From Aureibacillus halotolerans (lineage in GTDB: Bacteria > Bacillota > Bacilli > Bacillales > DSM-28697), in contig NZ_SNYJ01000019.1 in the NCBI RefSeq assembly GCF_004363045.1, positions 1 to 64,000 on the forward strand: a stretch of DNA of 64,000 nucleotides, read 5' to 3'. The position numbers and the translations under genes were made by a program. Below the pieces are notes generated by a model. The model was not told the DNA's origin. It did no database searches and saw only the letters and a program-made list of their open reading frames with translations. Below are positions 1 to 8,559 of the stretch, in pieces. The number at the start of each line of letters is the position of its first letter. Position 1 is the stretch's first letter.

Positions 1-22
1 GAATCTCGTATTTTTTGTTCAT
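1..22 (-). CDS. Start of an unidentified gene running off the left edge
   Basis: On the minus strand a GGGAGGG ribosome binding site lies 7 bases before an ATG at 22-20, and the frame stays open for the seven visible codons. It would be the next gene after the PfpI-type protein, in the same direction. An overlapping frame starting at an ATG a little upstream is also open but lacks a good ribosome binding site. Too short to say what it encodes. Confidence 0.35.
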
Positions 23-97
23 TTGCTAGCCCTCCCATATTTTTCTTATAGAATGAGCGTAGAACTAAAATTAAATTAGGTCAAGGTACTAGTTACT

Positions 98-730
98 TCA
101 TTTATTTATTGAATTCATTAACTGGAAGAAGTATTCAGGTTGATGAGTCTTGTTTAGGTTATACCATGAATGTAATGCATCTGGTGTAAATACATCTATT
201 TTTTTTAGTACTTCCATTGCAAATTCCAGAGGAGCTATTCCTGATGCAGTAACTAAATTCGCATCAGAAACCGCAGATCCCAACTCATAGAATTTTTCTC
301 CTTTGTAGTTAGGACATACCGCTTTAGTATATTCTAAGTTATTACTTGTATGCTTTCTAGTATCTAAGTATCCCATACTCGCGAGGCCCTCAATTGCACC
401 ACAAATTGCAGCAACAATGGTGCCAAGCTTTAAAGCCTGGCCAATCCTTTCCAAGAGAGGTTGATGAATCTTTTCACTCCAAGTCGTCCCTCCTGGTAAA
501 ATGAAAAGATCTTTATTCTCAAGAGTACATTCATCAAGAGAAATATCTGGTTTTATGCTTAGTCCTCCCATAGTAGTAATCGTTTCTTTATTAGCTCCTA
601 CTGTAATGACTTTTAAAGGGGCTACATCTTTTTTGAAATATCTTCCTGAGTTTAGTTCGGCGATTAAATATCCATATTCCCAGTCCGACATTGTATTAAA
701 TACATATAGAAAAACTTTTTTTGTTTGCAT
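98..730 (-). CDS. DJ-1/PfpI family (class I glutamine amidotransferase-like) protein
   Basis: A protein of about 210 residues with the DJ-1/PfpI fold. The nucleophile elbow AAICGAIEGLA holds the family cysteine, and the N-terminal KKVFLYVFN strand and the ASGIAPLEFAMEVL segment fit the family (YoaZ/YdeA-like proteins of Bacillus). Members act as proteases, glyoxalase/deglycase-like enzymes or stress proteins; which applies here cannot be told. I chose ATG at 730-728 because GGAG lies 9 bases upstream; the frame is also open from a TTG five codons earlier, but that lies within the ribosome binding site. The gene is AT-rich compared with the pectinase and lnr regions, suggesting a different origin. 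A perfect inverted repeat covers its promoter. Confidence 0.8.
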   Translation of the reverse strand: MQTKKVFLYVFNTMSDWEYGYLIAELNSGRYFKKDVAPLKVITVGANKETITTMGGLSIKPDISLDECTLENKDLFILPGGTTWSEKIHQPLLERIGQALKLGTIVAAICGAIEGLASMGYLDTRKHTSNNLEYTKAVCPNYKGEKFYELGSAVSDANLVTASGIAPLEFAMEVLKKIDVFTPDALHSWYNLNKTHQPEYFFQLMNSINK

Positions 731-762
731 CCAATAACACTCCAATCACAATTGATAGAGCG

Positions 763-802
763 ATTATAATATGACTTCCCTGACAGTTACCGTCAGGGAA
801 GT
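763..802 (-). promoter_or_regulatory. Promoter with 11-bp inverted repeat (likely repressor operator)
   Basis: A perfect inverted repeat ACTTCCCTGAC (774-784), 7-base spacer, GTCAGGGAAGT (792-802) lies just upstream of the PfpI-type gene. On the minus strand TATAAT (768-763) sits next to it, so the repeat covers the expected -35 and spacer. There is no T-tract, so an operator is more likely than a terminator. The inner TGAC...GTCA half-sites suit a TetR-type repressor; the regulator is not identified. Confidence 0.5.
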
Positions 803-891
803 TAGTATACTTGATGAACTTTTATCATTTTCAATTGCTGTTACTGCAACAGGGAACGAGACAAACATTAAATAAGATCATGGATTTACAT

Positions 892-930
892 AAAAAAAGA
901 ATCTCGGCAGCGAATAAGTTGCCGAGATTC
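892..930 (-). terminator. Rho-independent terminator of the OYE gene
   Basis: Stem GAATCTCGGCA / TGCCGAGATTC (899-909 with 920-930), 10-base loop, followed on the minus strand by seven T residues. It lies just beyond the stop codon at 935. Confidence 0.85.
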
Positions 931-934
931 TTCA

Positions 935-2056
935 TTAGTATAACGTTTTTTGTGAATCCTGAGTAAAAGGCGTTGCTTCTTCTAATTTTCCATCTCTGAG
1001 TTTACTAGCCCAAGCAGGATCAGCTAAGAGTGCTCGTCCCACCGCAACTAAATCAAACTCGCCGTTTTTAAATTTTTGAACAATCTTCTCAATATTCTCG
1101 GTGACAGTTATTTCATTCTCAGCACCATTTTCCTCTCTAAACGCATGGTTTAGACCCAATGAACCAACTGTTATTGTGGGTTTACCCGTTACCTTCTTTG
1201 TCCATGCTGCTAAGTTAAGCGTGTCGGATTCCTTCGGAAATTCTGGTTCCCAGAAACGTCTCGTAGATGCATGAAATACATCGACACCCGCCTCTACCAA
1301 CGGTTCTAGTAACTGCTTCAGCTCCTCAGAGTTCCGCACCAGCTTCGCTCCGAAATCGGTTCCTTTCCATTGTGAAAAACGGAAAACAATCATAAATTCC
1401 GGTCCAACAGTGTCGCGGCAAGCTTTCACAACTTCTTGTGCAAAGGTTGTTCTCTCTACTAAATCTCCACCATAACGATCGGTTCGTTTATTGGTTCGCT
1501 CCCAGAAAAACTGATCAATTAAGTACCCGTGCGCTCCGTGGATCTCAATTCCATCAAAGCCAACCTCTTTTGCATCCTTAGCGGCTTCGGCATAGGCTTG
1601 AATAAGTTGCTGTATTTCTTTATTTGTTAAAGGTTCTGTTATCTTATTCCCATAGGCATCTAAACCTGAAGGACTTACAGGTAATGCACTCTCGTTTGGT
1701 CCTTCCCCAATCTTCCTTGCTCCTCCAACATGCCATATCTGAGGAATGATCACGCCACCTGCTTGATGAACCTCATCCACAACTCGCTTCCAACCAGCAA
1801 GTGATCGTTCACCATGAAATTCAGGAATATCTTTATGACTTACAGCAGAAGGATGATTAATAGCTGTGCCTTCTGTAATAATTAAACCGACTCCGTTTTC
1901 TGCTCTACGACGATAATAAGCGGCCACATTAGCATCAGGTACACCATCTGGCGAAAACGCCCTAGTCATTGGTGCCATTGCAATCCTGCTAGGTAGTAAT
2001 TTATGACCAAGCTTAATTGGCTTAAATAATTCATCTTGAACCTGTTGATTAATCAA
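935..2056 (-). CDS. NADH:flavin oxidoreductase, Old Yellow Enzyme family
   Basis: FMN-dependent ene-reductase of about 373 residues, the usual length for Old Yellow Enzymes. The TIM-barrel motifs are clear: N-terminal LFKPIKLG...RIAMAPMTR, the IHGAHGYLIDQFF segment, the RTDRYGG signature, and C-terminal DLVAVGRALLADP for phosphate binding. Family members use NAD(P)H to reduce activated C=C bonds or nitro groups of electrophiles; the natural substrate is unknown. The start is TTG at 2056-2054 with GGGAGG 8 bases upstream; ten further codons are open before it but have no ribosome binding site. Transcribed alone, divergent from the AraC gene. Confidence 0.88.
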   Translation of the reverse strand: MINQQVQDELFKPIKLGHKLLPSRIAMAPMTRAFSPDGVPDANVAAYYRRRAENGVGLIITEGTAINHPSAVSHKDIPEFHGERSLAGWKRVVDEVHQAGGVIIPQIWHVGGARKIGEGPNESALPVSPSGLDAYGNKITEPLTNKEIQQLIQAYAEAAKDAKEVGFDGIEIHGAHGYLIDQFFWERTNKRTDRYGGDLVERTTFAQEVVKACRDTVGPEFMIVFRFSQWKGTDFGAKLVRNSEELKQLLEPLVEAGVDVFHASTRRFWEPEFPKESDTLNLAAWTKKVTGKPTITVGSLGLNHAFREENGAENEITVTENIEKIVQKFKNGEFDLVAVGRALLADPAWASKLRDGKLEEATPFTQDSQKTLY

Positions 2057-2353
2057 AGTGTATTCCTCCCGTAAAACGAAATGCATTCTGGTTTGATCCA
2101 GTGATCACAATATACTCTTAAGTGAAATAAAGTGTCCAATTGTTTGCTTGTGAATGAAAGAGATTATGATGGATGAAATATAAAAGAGTTGAAGGGCATT
2201 CTCTGGTCCGCCCGTTCTACTTTCCTCAATTCATAGTCTATTGTTCTCAATTTTCGCTCAAATAAAGGGTTTGGCCTTGTTACGCCGTAAACTATTGTAT
2301 AGTGAAAATCCGTGAATCGCCTGATTTTACATAGGCATAGGAAGGAGAATGAT

Positions 2354-3217
2354 GTGCTGATGGAACCTCGTTTGAATATTTCACTGAGGGAGCAATCTTT
2401 TTATATGAACTATGCACAAAGACGAACGTCAGATGAACCGATGAAAGCCTATCACTTACACCAAGAATATGAGATTTTTTATCTACTTGCAGGAGGATGT
2501 ACGTACGATTGTCGCGAGGAAGTTTTTTCGGTAGAAGAGAACCAATTGGTGTTTATCCCGAAGAACATGGTGCATAAAACGAGTAAGCAAACGGGGCAAG
2601 CCTATGAGCGTTTAGTGATTAACTTCCAAGAAGATCTGGTCACTGGTCAGGAGAAAGACCTGTTATCCAGTCTCTTTCAGGATCATCCATTACGAATGAG
2701 CGTGCCGATCGAACGCCAAGTGCAGTTTCATTCTATTTTTCAACAGCTTTTTGACGAATACCAAAACAAGGATTGGTGTCATGATATTTACACACGAGCC
2801 TTGCTCGTACAGTTGCTTGTTGAGAGTGAACGGTTGTTACACACCCAAACAGAGCGAAGTGTGATCAAAACCGCAGAGAACAAGAAAAGACAGCTGGAGC
2901 TGGTCTCTCGTATGATTCAATTCATTAATGCAAACTTTGCCCAAGCACTTTCGCTTTCTTCGCTGGCATTGCGTTTTCACATGAACGAGCAGTCGTTGAG
3001 TCGGTTGTTTAAGCAGGTGACGGGCTGCGGTGTGGTGGAATATGTGAACGCTGTACGGATTAATGAAGCGAAGCGTCTGCTCATTGAAACGAATTTAAAA
3101 ATTAATCGCATTGCGCTGCAAATTGGCTTTACAAACCATGTACATCTTTGGCGTATGTTCAACAGAATCACTGGGAGGTCACCACATGCGTTTCGAATTG
3201 AACACAGAACTTCATAG
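2354..3217 (+). CDS. AraC family transcriptional regulator (cupin sensor plus HTH)
   Basis: The N-terminal half is a cupin-like sensor (HLHQEYEIFYLLAGG, then FIPKNMVHKT); the C-terminal 100 residues are a two-HTH AraC domain (LSLSSLALRFHMNEQSLSRL, then INRIALQIGFTNHVHLWRMF). Such regulators usually sense a sugar or oligosaccharide and activate a neighbouring catabolic gene. It lies 117 bases upstream of, and in the same direction as, the pectinase gene, so pectin-derived oligogalacturonate is the likely signal (inference). The start is set at GTG 2354 with AAGGAG 6 bases upstream; ATG 2360 is the alternative, and an in-frame GTG at 2312 has no ribosome binding site. Confidence 0.85.
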   Translation: MLMEPRLNISLREQSFYMNYAQRRTSDEPMKAYHLHQEYEIFYLLAGGCTYDCREEVFSVEENQLVFIPKNMVHKTSKQTGQAYERLVINFQEDLVTGQEKDLLSSLFQDHPLRMSVPIERQVQFHSIFQQLFDEYQNKDWCHDIYTRALLVQLLVESERLLHTQTERSVIKTAENKKRQLELVSRMIQFINANFAQALSLSSLALRFHMNEQSLSRLFKQVTGCGVVEYVNAVRINEAKRLLIETNLKINRIALQIGFTNHVHLWRMFNRITGRSPHAFRIEHRTS

Positions 3218-3225
3218 GACAATAA

Positions 3226-3239
3226 TGTAAGCGTTATCA
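3226..3239 (+). promoter_or_regulatory. cre site (CcpA catabolite-repression element)
   Basis: TGTAAGCGTTATCA matches every position of the Bacillus cre consensus TGWAARCGYTWNCA. It lies just past the AraC stop codon and about 95 bases before the pectinase start. An extended -10 (TGATATAAT, 3272-3280) follows, so CcpA bound here would sit near position -50 of that promoter. Confidence 0.75.
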
Positions 3240-3271
3240 TATAAGGGTGTCGAAATAGGTAATCATTCTGT

Positions 3272-3280
3272 TGATATAAT
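3272..3280 (+). promoter_or_regulatory. Extended -10 promoter of the pectinase gene
   Basis: TGATATAAT is a consensus extended -10 element. No good -35 is visible at the usual distance, which suits a promoter needing an activator such as the adjacent AraC protein. The start codon is 54 bases downstream. Confidence 0.45.
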
Positions 3281-3334
3281 GAGAACCAATGACACGTATA
3301 CCAATTCTCGTAACAGGAATAAGGGGGGATCGGC

Positions 3335-6300
3335 TTGAAGGATATTCAGTTGAAGCATAGGTACGGATGGCGAACAAGTGTGGCTGTAGCGATCGCACTT
3401 GGCATAAGTGGACTTGCTACAGAGGTGTCTGCGGCGGAGGATCAAAATGCGGGGTTTTCACAGGTATTTGAAGCTGAGGACGCATCATCTGTGGGGACGA
3501 TTGTAGACAATAAACACCTCGGCTTTACGGGCGAGGGTTTTGTTGATTATAATCCCAACGCACCAGGTGGCTATATTGAGTGGACGGTAAACGTGCCTGC
3601 TGAGAAAGAGTATTATCTTGTGTTTCGTTATGCTCATGCAGGCGAGGCAGATCGACCGGCAGAAGTTCATGTAAATGATACGTTGGTCACTGAGCTCCCC
3701 TTCCCAACAACGGAAGAATGGGCTGAGTGGGACAAGCAGTCCGTAAAAGTACCACTGAAACAGGGGGACAATGTGGTGCGTTTGACGGCTACTGGTGCAA
3801 GTGGTGGCGGCAATATTGATCATTTGCTCGTCACAGAACAATTGGAAAAAGAAGAGGTGCAAGCGCTAGAACTTTTGCCACTGAATGACGTCGTTGATGG
3901 CGTGCTACAGAAGCAATTGCGACAAAATGGGCTCCTTGCGGATGAACAAAGCAATGCAGGGGACGAGGTCACGTTGCATGAATTCCTTGCGCTTGTCCAA
4001 CAAATGTTTGGCGTTGACAACGAACTTCTTATCTCGAGTGGCGGCCTTGAGGTGGATGATGAAAATCCATGGGGAAACATCGTCGAGGAGCTTGCTAAAG
4101 AACAACATATTGTGCCCGACTATCTGTGGGAAGAGCTCAATGGCGACGATGTTTTGAACAAACAGCAGATGGCAGTGATTTTAGGCGATGTGTTGGATTT
4201 AATTCCAGAAAATAAAGAAGATAAATCTTCTTTCGGAAAGCTTGCCTCTCAAGGCATCATGAATCCTCAAAGTGATGCATACCTTGGGCTTGAAAATGGC
4301 ATGTCATGGGAGGAGACAAAGGATCGGGTCAGAGAGATTGCTGCCAAAAGCGGAAACATCGCTCCCAATGTGCAAATTTTACGTGCCGAAAAGGTGGCTG
4401 AGCATGTATTAGCTGTGACGTTGAACGGGTCTTTTGAAGATGTGAACGTCGAGGATCTCCAAGTATTTAATGGGCAAGATGAAGAGCCTATTGACCTCAA
4501 AAAAGCTGCTTTAGGGACAGACCGTTTTGGTCGCTCAGTCTTGTTTTATACACTTCCGGTTGACGAACGCGAAGGCTTTTCTGGAGATCTGGAGTCAGCT
4601 GTGGAGCGGGCAGACAATATCCTAAGCTGGCAGATGGACCATGGGGGCTGGTCAAAAAGCACAGACTATAGCAGGCCGTGGGACGGGAAAGAAGACAAAT
4701 CTGAATGGGTGACGAACGACGGGGTCGCCCTCGGCATGATTGATAATGATGCGACTGTGCAGGAGCTATATGAACTGGCAGAAGTGTATGCGCAAACAGG
4801 GGACCCACGCTACAAAGAAGGAATATTGAAGGGGCTTGAATTTTTGTTCGACTTGCAATATGAAACAGGTGGCTTTGCCCAAGTGTACCCACGGCGAGGA
4901 AACTATTCGGACATGGTCACTTTCAATGACAATGCAATGGTGCGCGTTCTCGAGTTGTTTGATGACATAACTGAAGAACGGTACCCGTTCAATAATGGTG
5001 TCGTCAATGAGCAACAAAGAGAGGCAGTTGCCACGTCAATTGATTTGGCGGTAGATTATATTTTGAACGCCCAAATAGAAGTCAATGGGGTGCTCGCTGC
5101 ATGGTGTGCGCAGCACGATCCATTCACTTTTGAAGCCGTCGGTGCTAGGTCCTATGAGCTTCCATCCATCTCCGGGTCAGAATCGGTTGGCGTCATTCGT
5201 TTTCTTATGTCGAGAGAGCCGACTGATGACATTCAACATGCCATTCAAAGTGCTATAACATGGTTTGAGGAAAACAAGGTTGAAAATACGCGTTATGTCA
5301 GTGGTGGCGACGAACACGGGGTGTATTTTGTGGACGATCCCGACGCGTCGACGTGGTATCGGTTTTATGAAATTGGCACAAATCGACCGATTTTCTCTGG
5401 CCGTGACGGTGTCATGAAGCACGACATTTATGACATTGAAGCAGAACGAAGAAATGGCTATTCATGGGGTGGAAGTTACGCGACGACACTTTTGGAAGAA
5501 TTCTATAAAGGAAAAACGACCACCGGCTGGTATGTAGCTGTTGTGGAAACAACGTCTCGGGATGACATGGAGCGAACGTTTGTGGAAGGCGTTGAGAGGC
5601 AGATCGTGGATTCGTCGGAGGCATTTCATGTAACGGATGCACAGCTTGTTGTCGATGGTTCTGGAAAAGGAGACTATAGTACGGTTCAAGCTGCAATTGA
5701 TGCGGTTTCAGATGAGCGCTTCGGAGCGGTTGAGATTCTGATCAAGGAAGGTGTCTATCGTGAAGTAATTGAAGTTCCTGCAGACAAATCCTTCATCACG
5801 TTAAGAGGGGAAGGTCCAGATAAGACGCACATTGTCTTTGACAATTATGCGGGTAGAGACAATGGAGTTGGGGGAACGTTGGGCACCTCGGCAAGTGCAA
5901 CCATGTTTGTACGTGCAGATCACGTGAAGTTGGAGGATATGACGATTGAAAATGACTTTGATGAGACGACGGCAACAGAAGGTCATCAGGCCGTTGCCTT
6001 AAACGCTACAGGAGATCAACTGGTGTTTAGAAATGTACATTTTCTCGGAAATCAAGATACACTGCTCGCCAATAAAGGGAGGCAGTATTATGTGGACTGC
6101 TACATTGAAGGTGATGTAGATTTCATTTTTGGTGGAGCGCAAGCGGTGTTTGACAATTGTACGATTCACGCCTTGGATCGTGGCTCAACCGACAATAATG
6201 GTTACATTACAGCCGCAAGCACACAGGGTGACGAGCCTTTTGGCTTTTTGATTATCAACAGTGAGCTTACGAGTGACGCACCAGATGGGACGGTATATTT

Positions 6301-6562
6301 AGGCCGTCCATGGCGACCGAGCAGCAATCCGTCGGCAGTGCCGAGCGCCGTGTTTAAAAACAATCTGCTAGGCGCACATATTAAAGAAGAAGGATGGACG
6401 GAAATGGGGGGCGTGCAGCCAGAGGACGCCAGGCTTTATGAGTACAACAATACGGGCCCAGGAGCGGTGGTAAATGACAGTCGGCCACAGCTCAGTGAAG
6501 AAGAGGCTACTAAATATACGATAGAAAATGTGTTGGATGGGTGGATTCCAGGTGTAGAGTAG
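3335..6562 (+). CDS. Secreted CBM35-pectate lyase (PL10)-pectinesterase (CE8) fusion
   Basis: A 1075-residue extracellular enzyme. Residues 1-33 are a Sec signal peptide cut after VSA. Residues 43-169 are a CBM35-type carbohydrate-binding module (VFEAEDA, YIEWTVNVPA, NIDHLLV). Residues about 175-415 are a linker region I do not recognise. Residues about 425-722 are a family 10 pectate lyase (NILSWQMDHGGWSK, GGFAQVYPRR, YSWGG). Residues about 767-1070 are a CE8 pectin methylesterase with GNQDTLL, DVDFIFGGAQ and LGRPWRP. The esterase would remove methyl groups from pectin and the lyase cleave the resulting polygalacturonate by beta-elimination. Start TTG follows AAGGGGGG by 6-7 bases. Expression is likely under AraC activation and CcpA repression. 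Confidence 0.9.
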   Translation: MKDIQLKHRYGWRTSVAVAIALGISGLATEVSAAEDQNAGFSQVFEAEDASSVGTIVDNKHLGFTGEGFVDYNPNAPGGYIEWTVNVPAEKEYYLVFRYAHAGEADRPAEVHVNDTLVTELPFPTTEEWAEWDKQSVKVPLKQGDNVVRLTATGASGGGNIDHLLVTEQLEKEEVQALELLPLNDVVDGVLQKQLRQNGLLADEQSNAGDEVTLHEFLALVQQMFGVDNELLISSGGLEVDDENPWGNIVEELAKEQHIVPDYLWEELNGDDVLNKQQMAVILGDVLDLIPENKEDKSSFGKLASQGIMNPQSDAYLGLENGMSWEETKDRVREIAAKSGNIAPNVQILRAEKVAEHVLAVTLNGSFEDVNVEDLQVFNGQDEEPIDLKKAALGTDRFGRSVLFYTLPVDEREGFSGDLESAVERADNILSWQMDHGGWSKSTDYSRPWDGKEDKSEWVTNDGVALGMIDNDATVQELYELAEVYAQTGDPRYKEGILKGLEFLFDLQYETGGFAQVYPRRGNYSDMVTFNDNAMVRVLELFDDITEERYPFNNGVVNEQQREAVATSIDLAVDYILNAQIEVNGVLAAWCAQHDPFTFEAVGARSYELPSISGSESVGVIRFLMSREPTDDIQHAIQSAITWFEENKVENTRYVSGGDEHGVYFVDDPDASTWYRFYEIGTNRPIFSGRDGVMKHDIYDIEAERRNGYSWGGSYATTLLEEFYKGKTTTGWYVAVVETTSRDDMERTFVEGVERQIVDSSEAFHVTDAQLVVDGSGKGDYSTVQAAIDAVSDERFGAVEILIKEGVYREVIEVPADKSFITLRGEGPDKTHIVFDNYAGRDNGVGGTLGTSASATMFVRADHVKLEDMTIENDFDETTATEGHQAVALNATGDQLVFRNVHFLGNQDTLLANKGRQYYVDCYIEGDVDFIFGGAQAVFDNCTIHALDRGSTDNNGYITAASTQGDEPFGFLIINSELTSDAPDGTVYLGRPWRPSSNPSAVPSAVFKNNLLGAHIKEEGWTEMGGVQPEDARLYEYNNTGPGAVVNDSRPQLSEEEATKYTIENVLDGWIPGVE

Positions 6563-6634
6563 TGTAACGAAAAAAATGATTAGACTGGGAAAGAATTTTA
6601 ATACAAAGCGTTTAGGCTAAGTCATGAAGTCCAT

Positions 6635-6693
6635 AAAAAAAACCGAACGTTTACGAAATGTTACTTTGAATTTCGTAAACGTTCGGTTTTTTT
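6635..6693 (+). terminator. Strong terminator hairpin after the pectinase gene
   Basis: A near-perfect stem of more than 20 base pairs (arms 6635-6659 and 6670-6693, core CCGAACGTTTACGAAAT) ending in seven T residues; the A-run on the left arm makes it bidirectional. A diverged copy occurs at 48399-48458, before the same kinds of repeats. Confidence 0.85.
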
Positions 6694-6751
6694 CAATATC
6701 ATTCGACGTGCGATCGAGGGGGCTAAGGCTAAGCAATCTTGTGTGATGTAG

Positions 6752-6930
6752 CCCTTATGCCCTTTAGGGTTTAAAGAAAACACGATCGCTTCGTCAAAAT
6801 ACTTCGCTTTCCGCGGGCACGGCTTCAGCTTCCTCGGAAAGCAAGCTTTCCTGCGGGATCTTCAGCTCGCGCTGTTCCCGCAGGAGTCTGCGTATTTTGA
6901 CTACGCTGATGTAAGTTTCTACGTAAATTT
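6752..6930 (+). repeat. Dispersed intergenic repeat (modules C-end and B)
   Basis: Part of the repeat family also found at 15247-15859, 53031-53650 and 53717-54035. Shared words are GGCACGGCTTCAGCTTCCTC, ATCTTCAGCTCGCGCTG and TACGCTGATGT. The centre is a hairpin (GGAAAGC AA GCTTTCC, about 6837-6852). Open frames crossing it are frame accidents. The 6563-7884 gap holds this copy, a second repeat type at 7328 and no convincing gene. Confidence 0.75.
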
Positions 6931-7327
6931 TTTTATTTTGTCCCGGTCTCATATTACTGAGAAAATGGAAAAGCGAGTTGAACCGTGTTGCTTTAGCAAA
7001 CAAGACGAGTAAGTGCATCGTTTCATGCAAAATTATATCACCTAGTTCAGTATTGATGCAGCGGTGGACTTGTGTTTAGATAACTTGCGCAGTGCAAAAA
7101 TTACCTTCAACACTGGCTTTACCTGAGTGGAAGCAAGGTGAGATAAATCAATTGACCTCTCCAAAACAACGCCTGATGTATCCAGTAAATAGGAGAGGTG
7201 CCGGTGCTCACAATCCTTTATTTCTAAAAGGTCGTCTTCAGTAATGAAGCTGACTACTACCCCTAAATCACTAAAAGAGTCTTTTTTTAAATGTGATCAC
7301 ATCATAAAAAATGAGTGCATCATTAAA

Positions 7328-7445
7328 AGCAGCCACTAGCGAGACTCCAGCGGGAAAAGCGAGCTAAGCGAGACCCCACAGAGCGCGTTAGCGATCGAGG
7401 AGGCTCGCAGTTCGCCCGCGGAAAGCGAGCGTATGGCAGCTTGTA
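7328..7445 (+). repeat. Dispersed intergenic repeat, type A
   Basis: About 118 bases from GCAGCCACTAGCGAGACTCC to GTATGGCAGCTTGTATA, closely matched by 48718-48842. It is rich in GCGAG and CTCGC words that pair with each other (GAGGAGGCTCGC region), suggesting a folded RNA or DNA. A short fragment of the same type is at 7615-7655. It resembles repeats I recall as common between genes in Bacillaceae. Confidence 0.7.
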
Positions 7446-7884
7446 TAAAAAGCAACCCAAACAATAAATTGCAGGGTATACCCATTTATATCTAAGCGTG
7501 TCTGCCAAATGTTATGTGTGAACGTTGAGTTATTAACTATAGGCATTTATTAGCTATATGATTCTAAGGATTACGAGTACTTCTCTTTCAAAACTTATTT
7601 ACTTACCCAAAAGTAGTCATTAGCGAGACTCCTGCGTGAAAGCGAGCATACGGATGAGGTATAAAGAAAAAAACCAAACCTTAATATGTTCACATGTTCT
7701 TGGATTGTTCATTAAAAGTATAGGAAGACCACTATGATCTTCATTTTTCCCTGTGCTACACTTAACTGGAGGCAAGAACAATGCGCCAAACAAGGAGTAT
7801 CAACCATGGCGACATCGTCGTGAGGCAGTCCTGCTTCTAAGAGCGCAAAACTGATAAGTCACTACATATATGGAGGCGTAATAA

Positions 7885-8559
7885 ATGAAAAATAGCAAGA
7901 AACTCGTCGCTTTCACGATTGGTCTTTTCGTTATCGTGATTGGCGTGGTGCTTTTTTTGAACAACGATAGTGAACAGGTCAATCGTTTGGCAAAACATCC
8001 ATCCATTGAAGGACAGCCAACTATAGGTGAAACAACAGCTCCAGTGTCCATTGTTGAGTTTGGAGATTATAAATGCCCATCCTGTAAGCAATGGGGAGAA
8101 GTCGTTTACCCTAAATTAGTAGAGGACTACATTTCGACTGGAAAGGCAACGTTTTCGTATATTAATGTTCTTTTCCATGGCGAGGAGTCCGTTCGAGCTG
8201 CATTGGCATCTGAATCGGTTTATGCACAGGATCCTGAAAATTTCTGGGCGTTCCATAAAGCAGTGTTTGCTGAGCAACCACCTTCTCAGGACCACGACAA
8301 CGATTGGGTCACTGTCGAGAAACTGAAGGAGATTGCAGCAGAATCTGCCCCAAACGTTGATTTGGAGCAGCTGGCAGCTGATATAACGACCGGGGAAACG
8401 CAAGTGGCAGAGCAGGTGAGTATTGATTCTCAGCTTGTAGAGGAATTCGAAGTCCCGTTTACACCAACCATTATTATTGATGGCGTGATGCTTGAGGATC
8501 CATTTGATTATGACAAGATTACCTCATTAATTGAAGAAGGGATCAGCACAAGTGAATAA
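7885..8559 (+). CDS. bdbD: Thiol-disulfide oxidoreductase BdbD (DsbA-like, membrane-anchored)
   Basis: A 224-residue protein with one N-terminal membrane segment (residues about 8-27) and an extracytoplasmic DsbA-type thioredoxin fold. The active site is CPSC (Cys64-Cys67) in FGDYKCPSCKQWGE; the cis-proline loop is VPFTPTIIIDG. It oxidises cysteine pairs in exported proteins and is itself reoxidised by BdbC. The start ATG has GGAGGCG 7 bases upstream. It overlaps bdbC by 8 bases, so the two are co-translated, as in other Bacillus bdbDC pairs. A 19-codon frame with its own GGAGG (7781-7840) lies upstream; whether it is used is unknown. Confidence 0.92.
   Translation: MKNSKKLVAFTIGLFVIVIGVVLFLNNDSEQVNRLAKHPSIEGQPTIGETTAPVSIVEFGDYKCPSCKQWGEVVYPKLVEDYISTGKATFSYINVLFHGEESVRAALASESVYAQDPENFWAFHKAVFAEQPPSQDHDNDWVTVEKLKEIAAESAPNVDLEQLAADITTGETQVAEQVSIDSQLVEEFEVPFTPTIIIDGVMLEDPFDYDKITSLIEEGISTSE

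Noticed and set aside
4497-4892. Minus-strand frames inside the pectinase gene
   Set aside because: Shadows of a strongly supported coding region, with no family features or ribosome binding sites.
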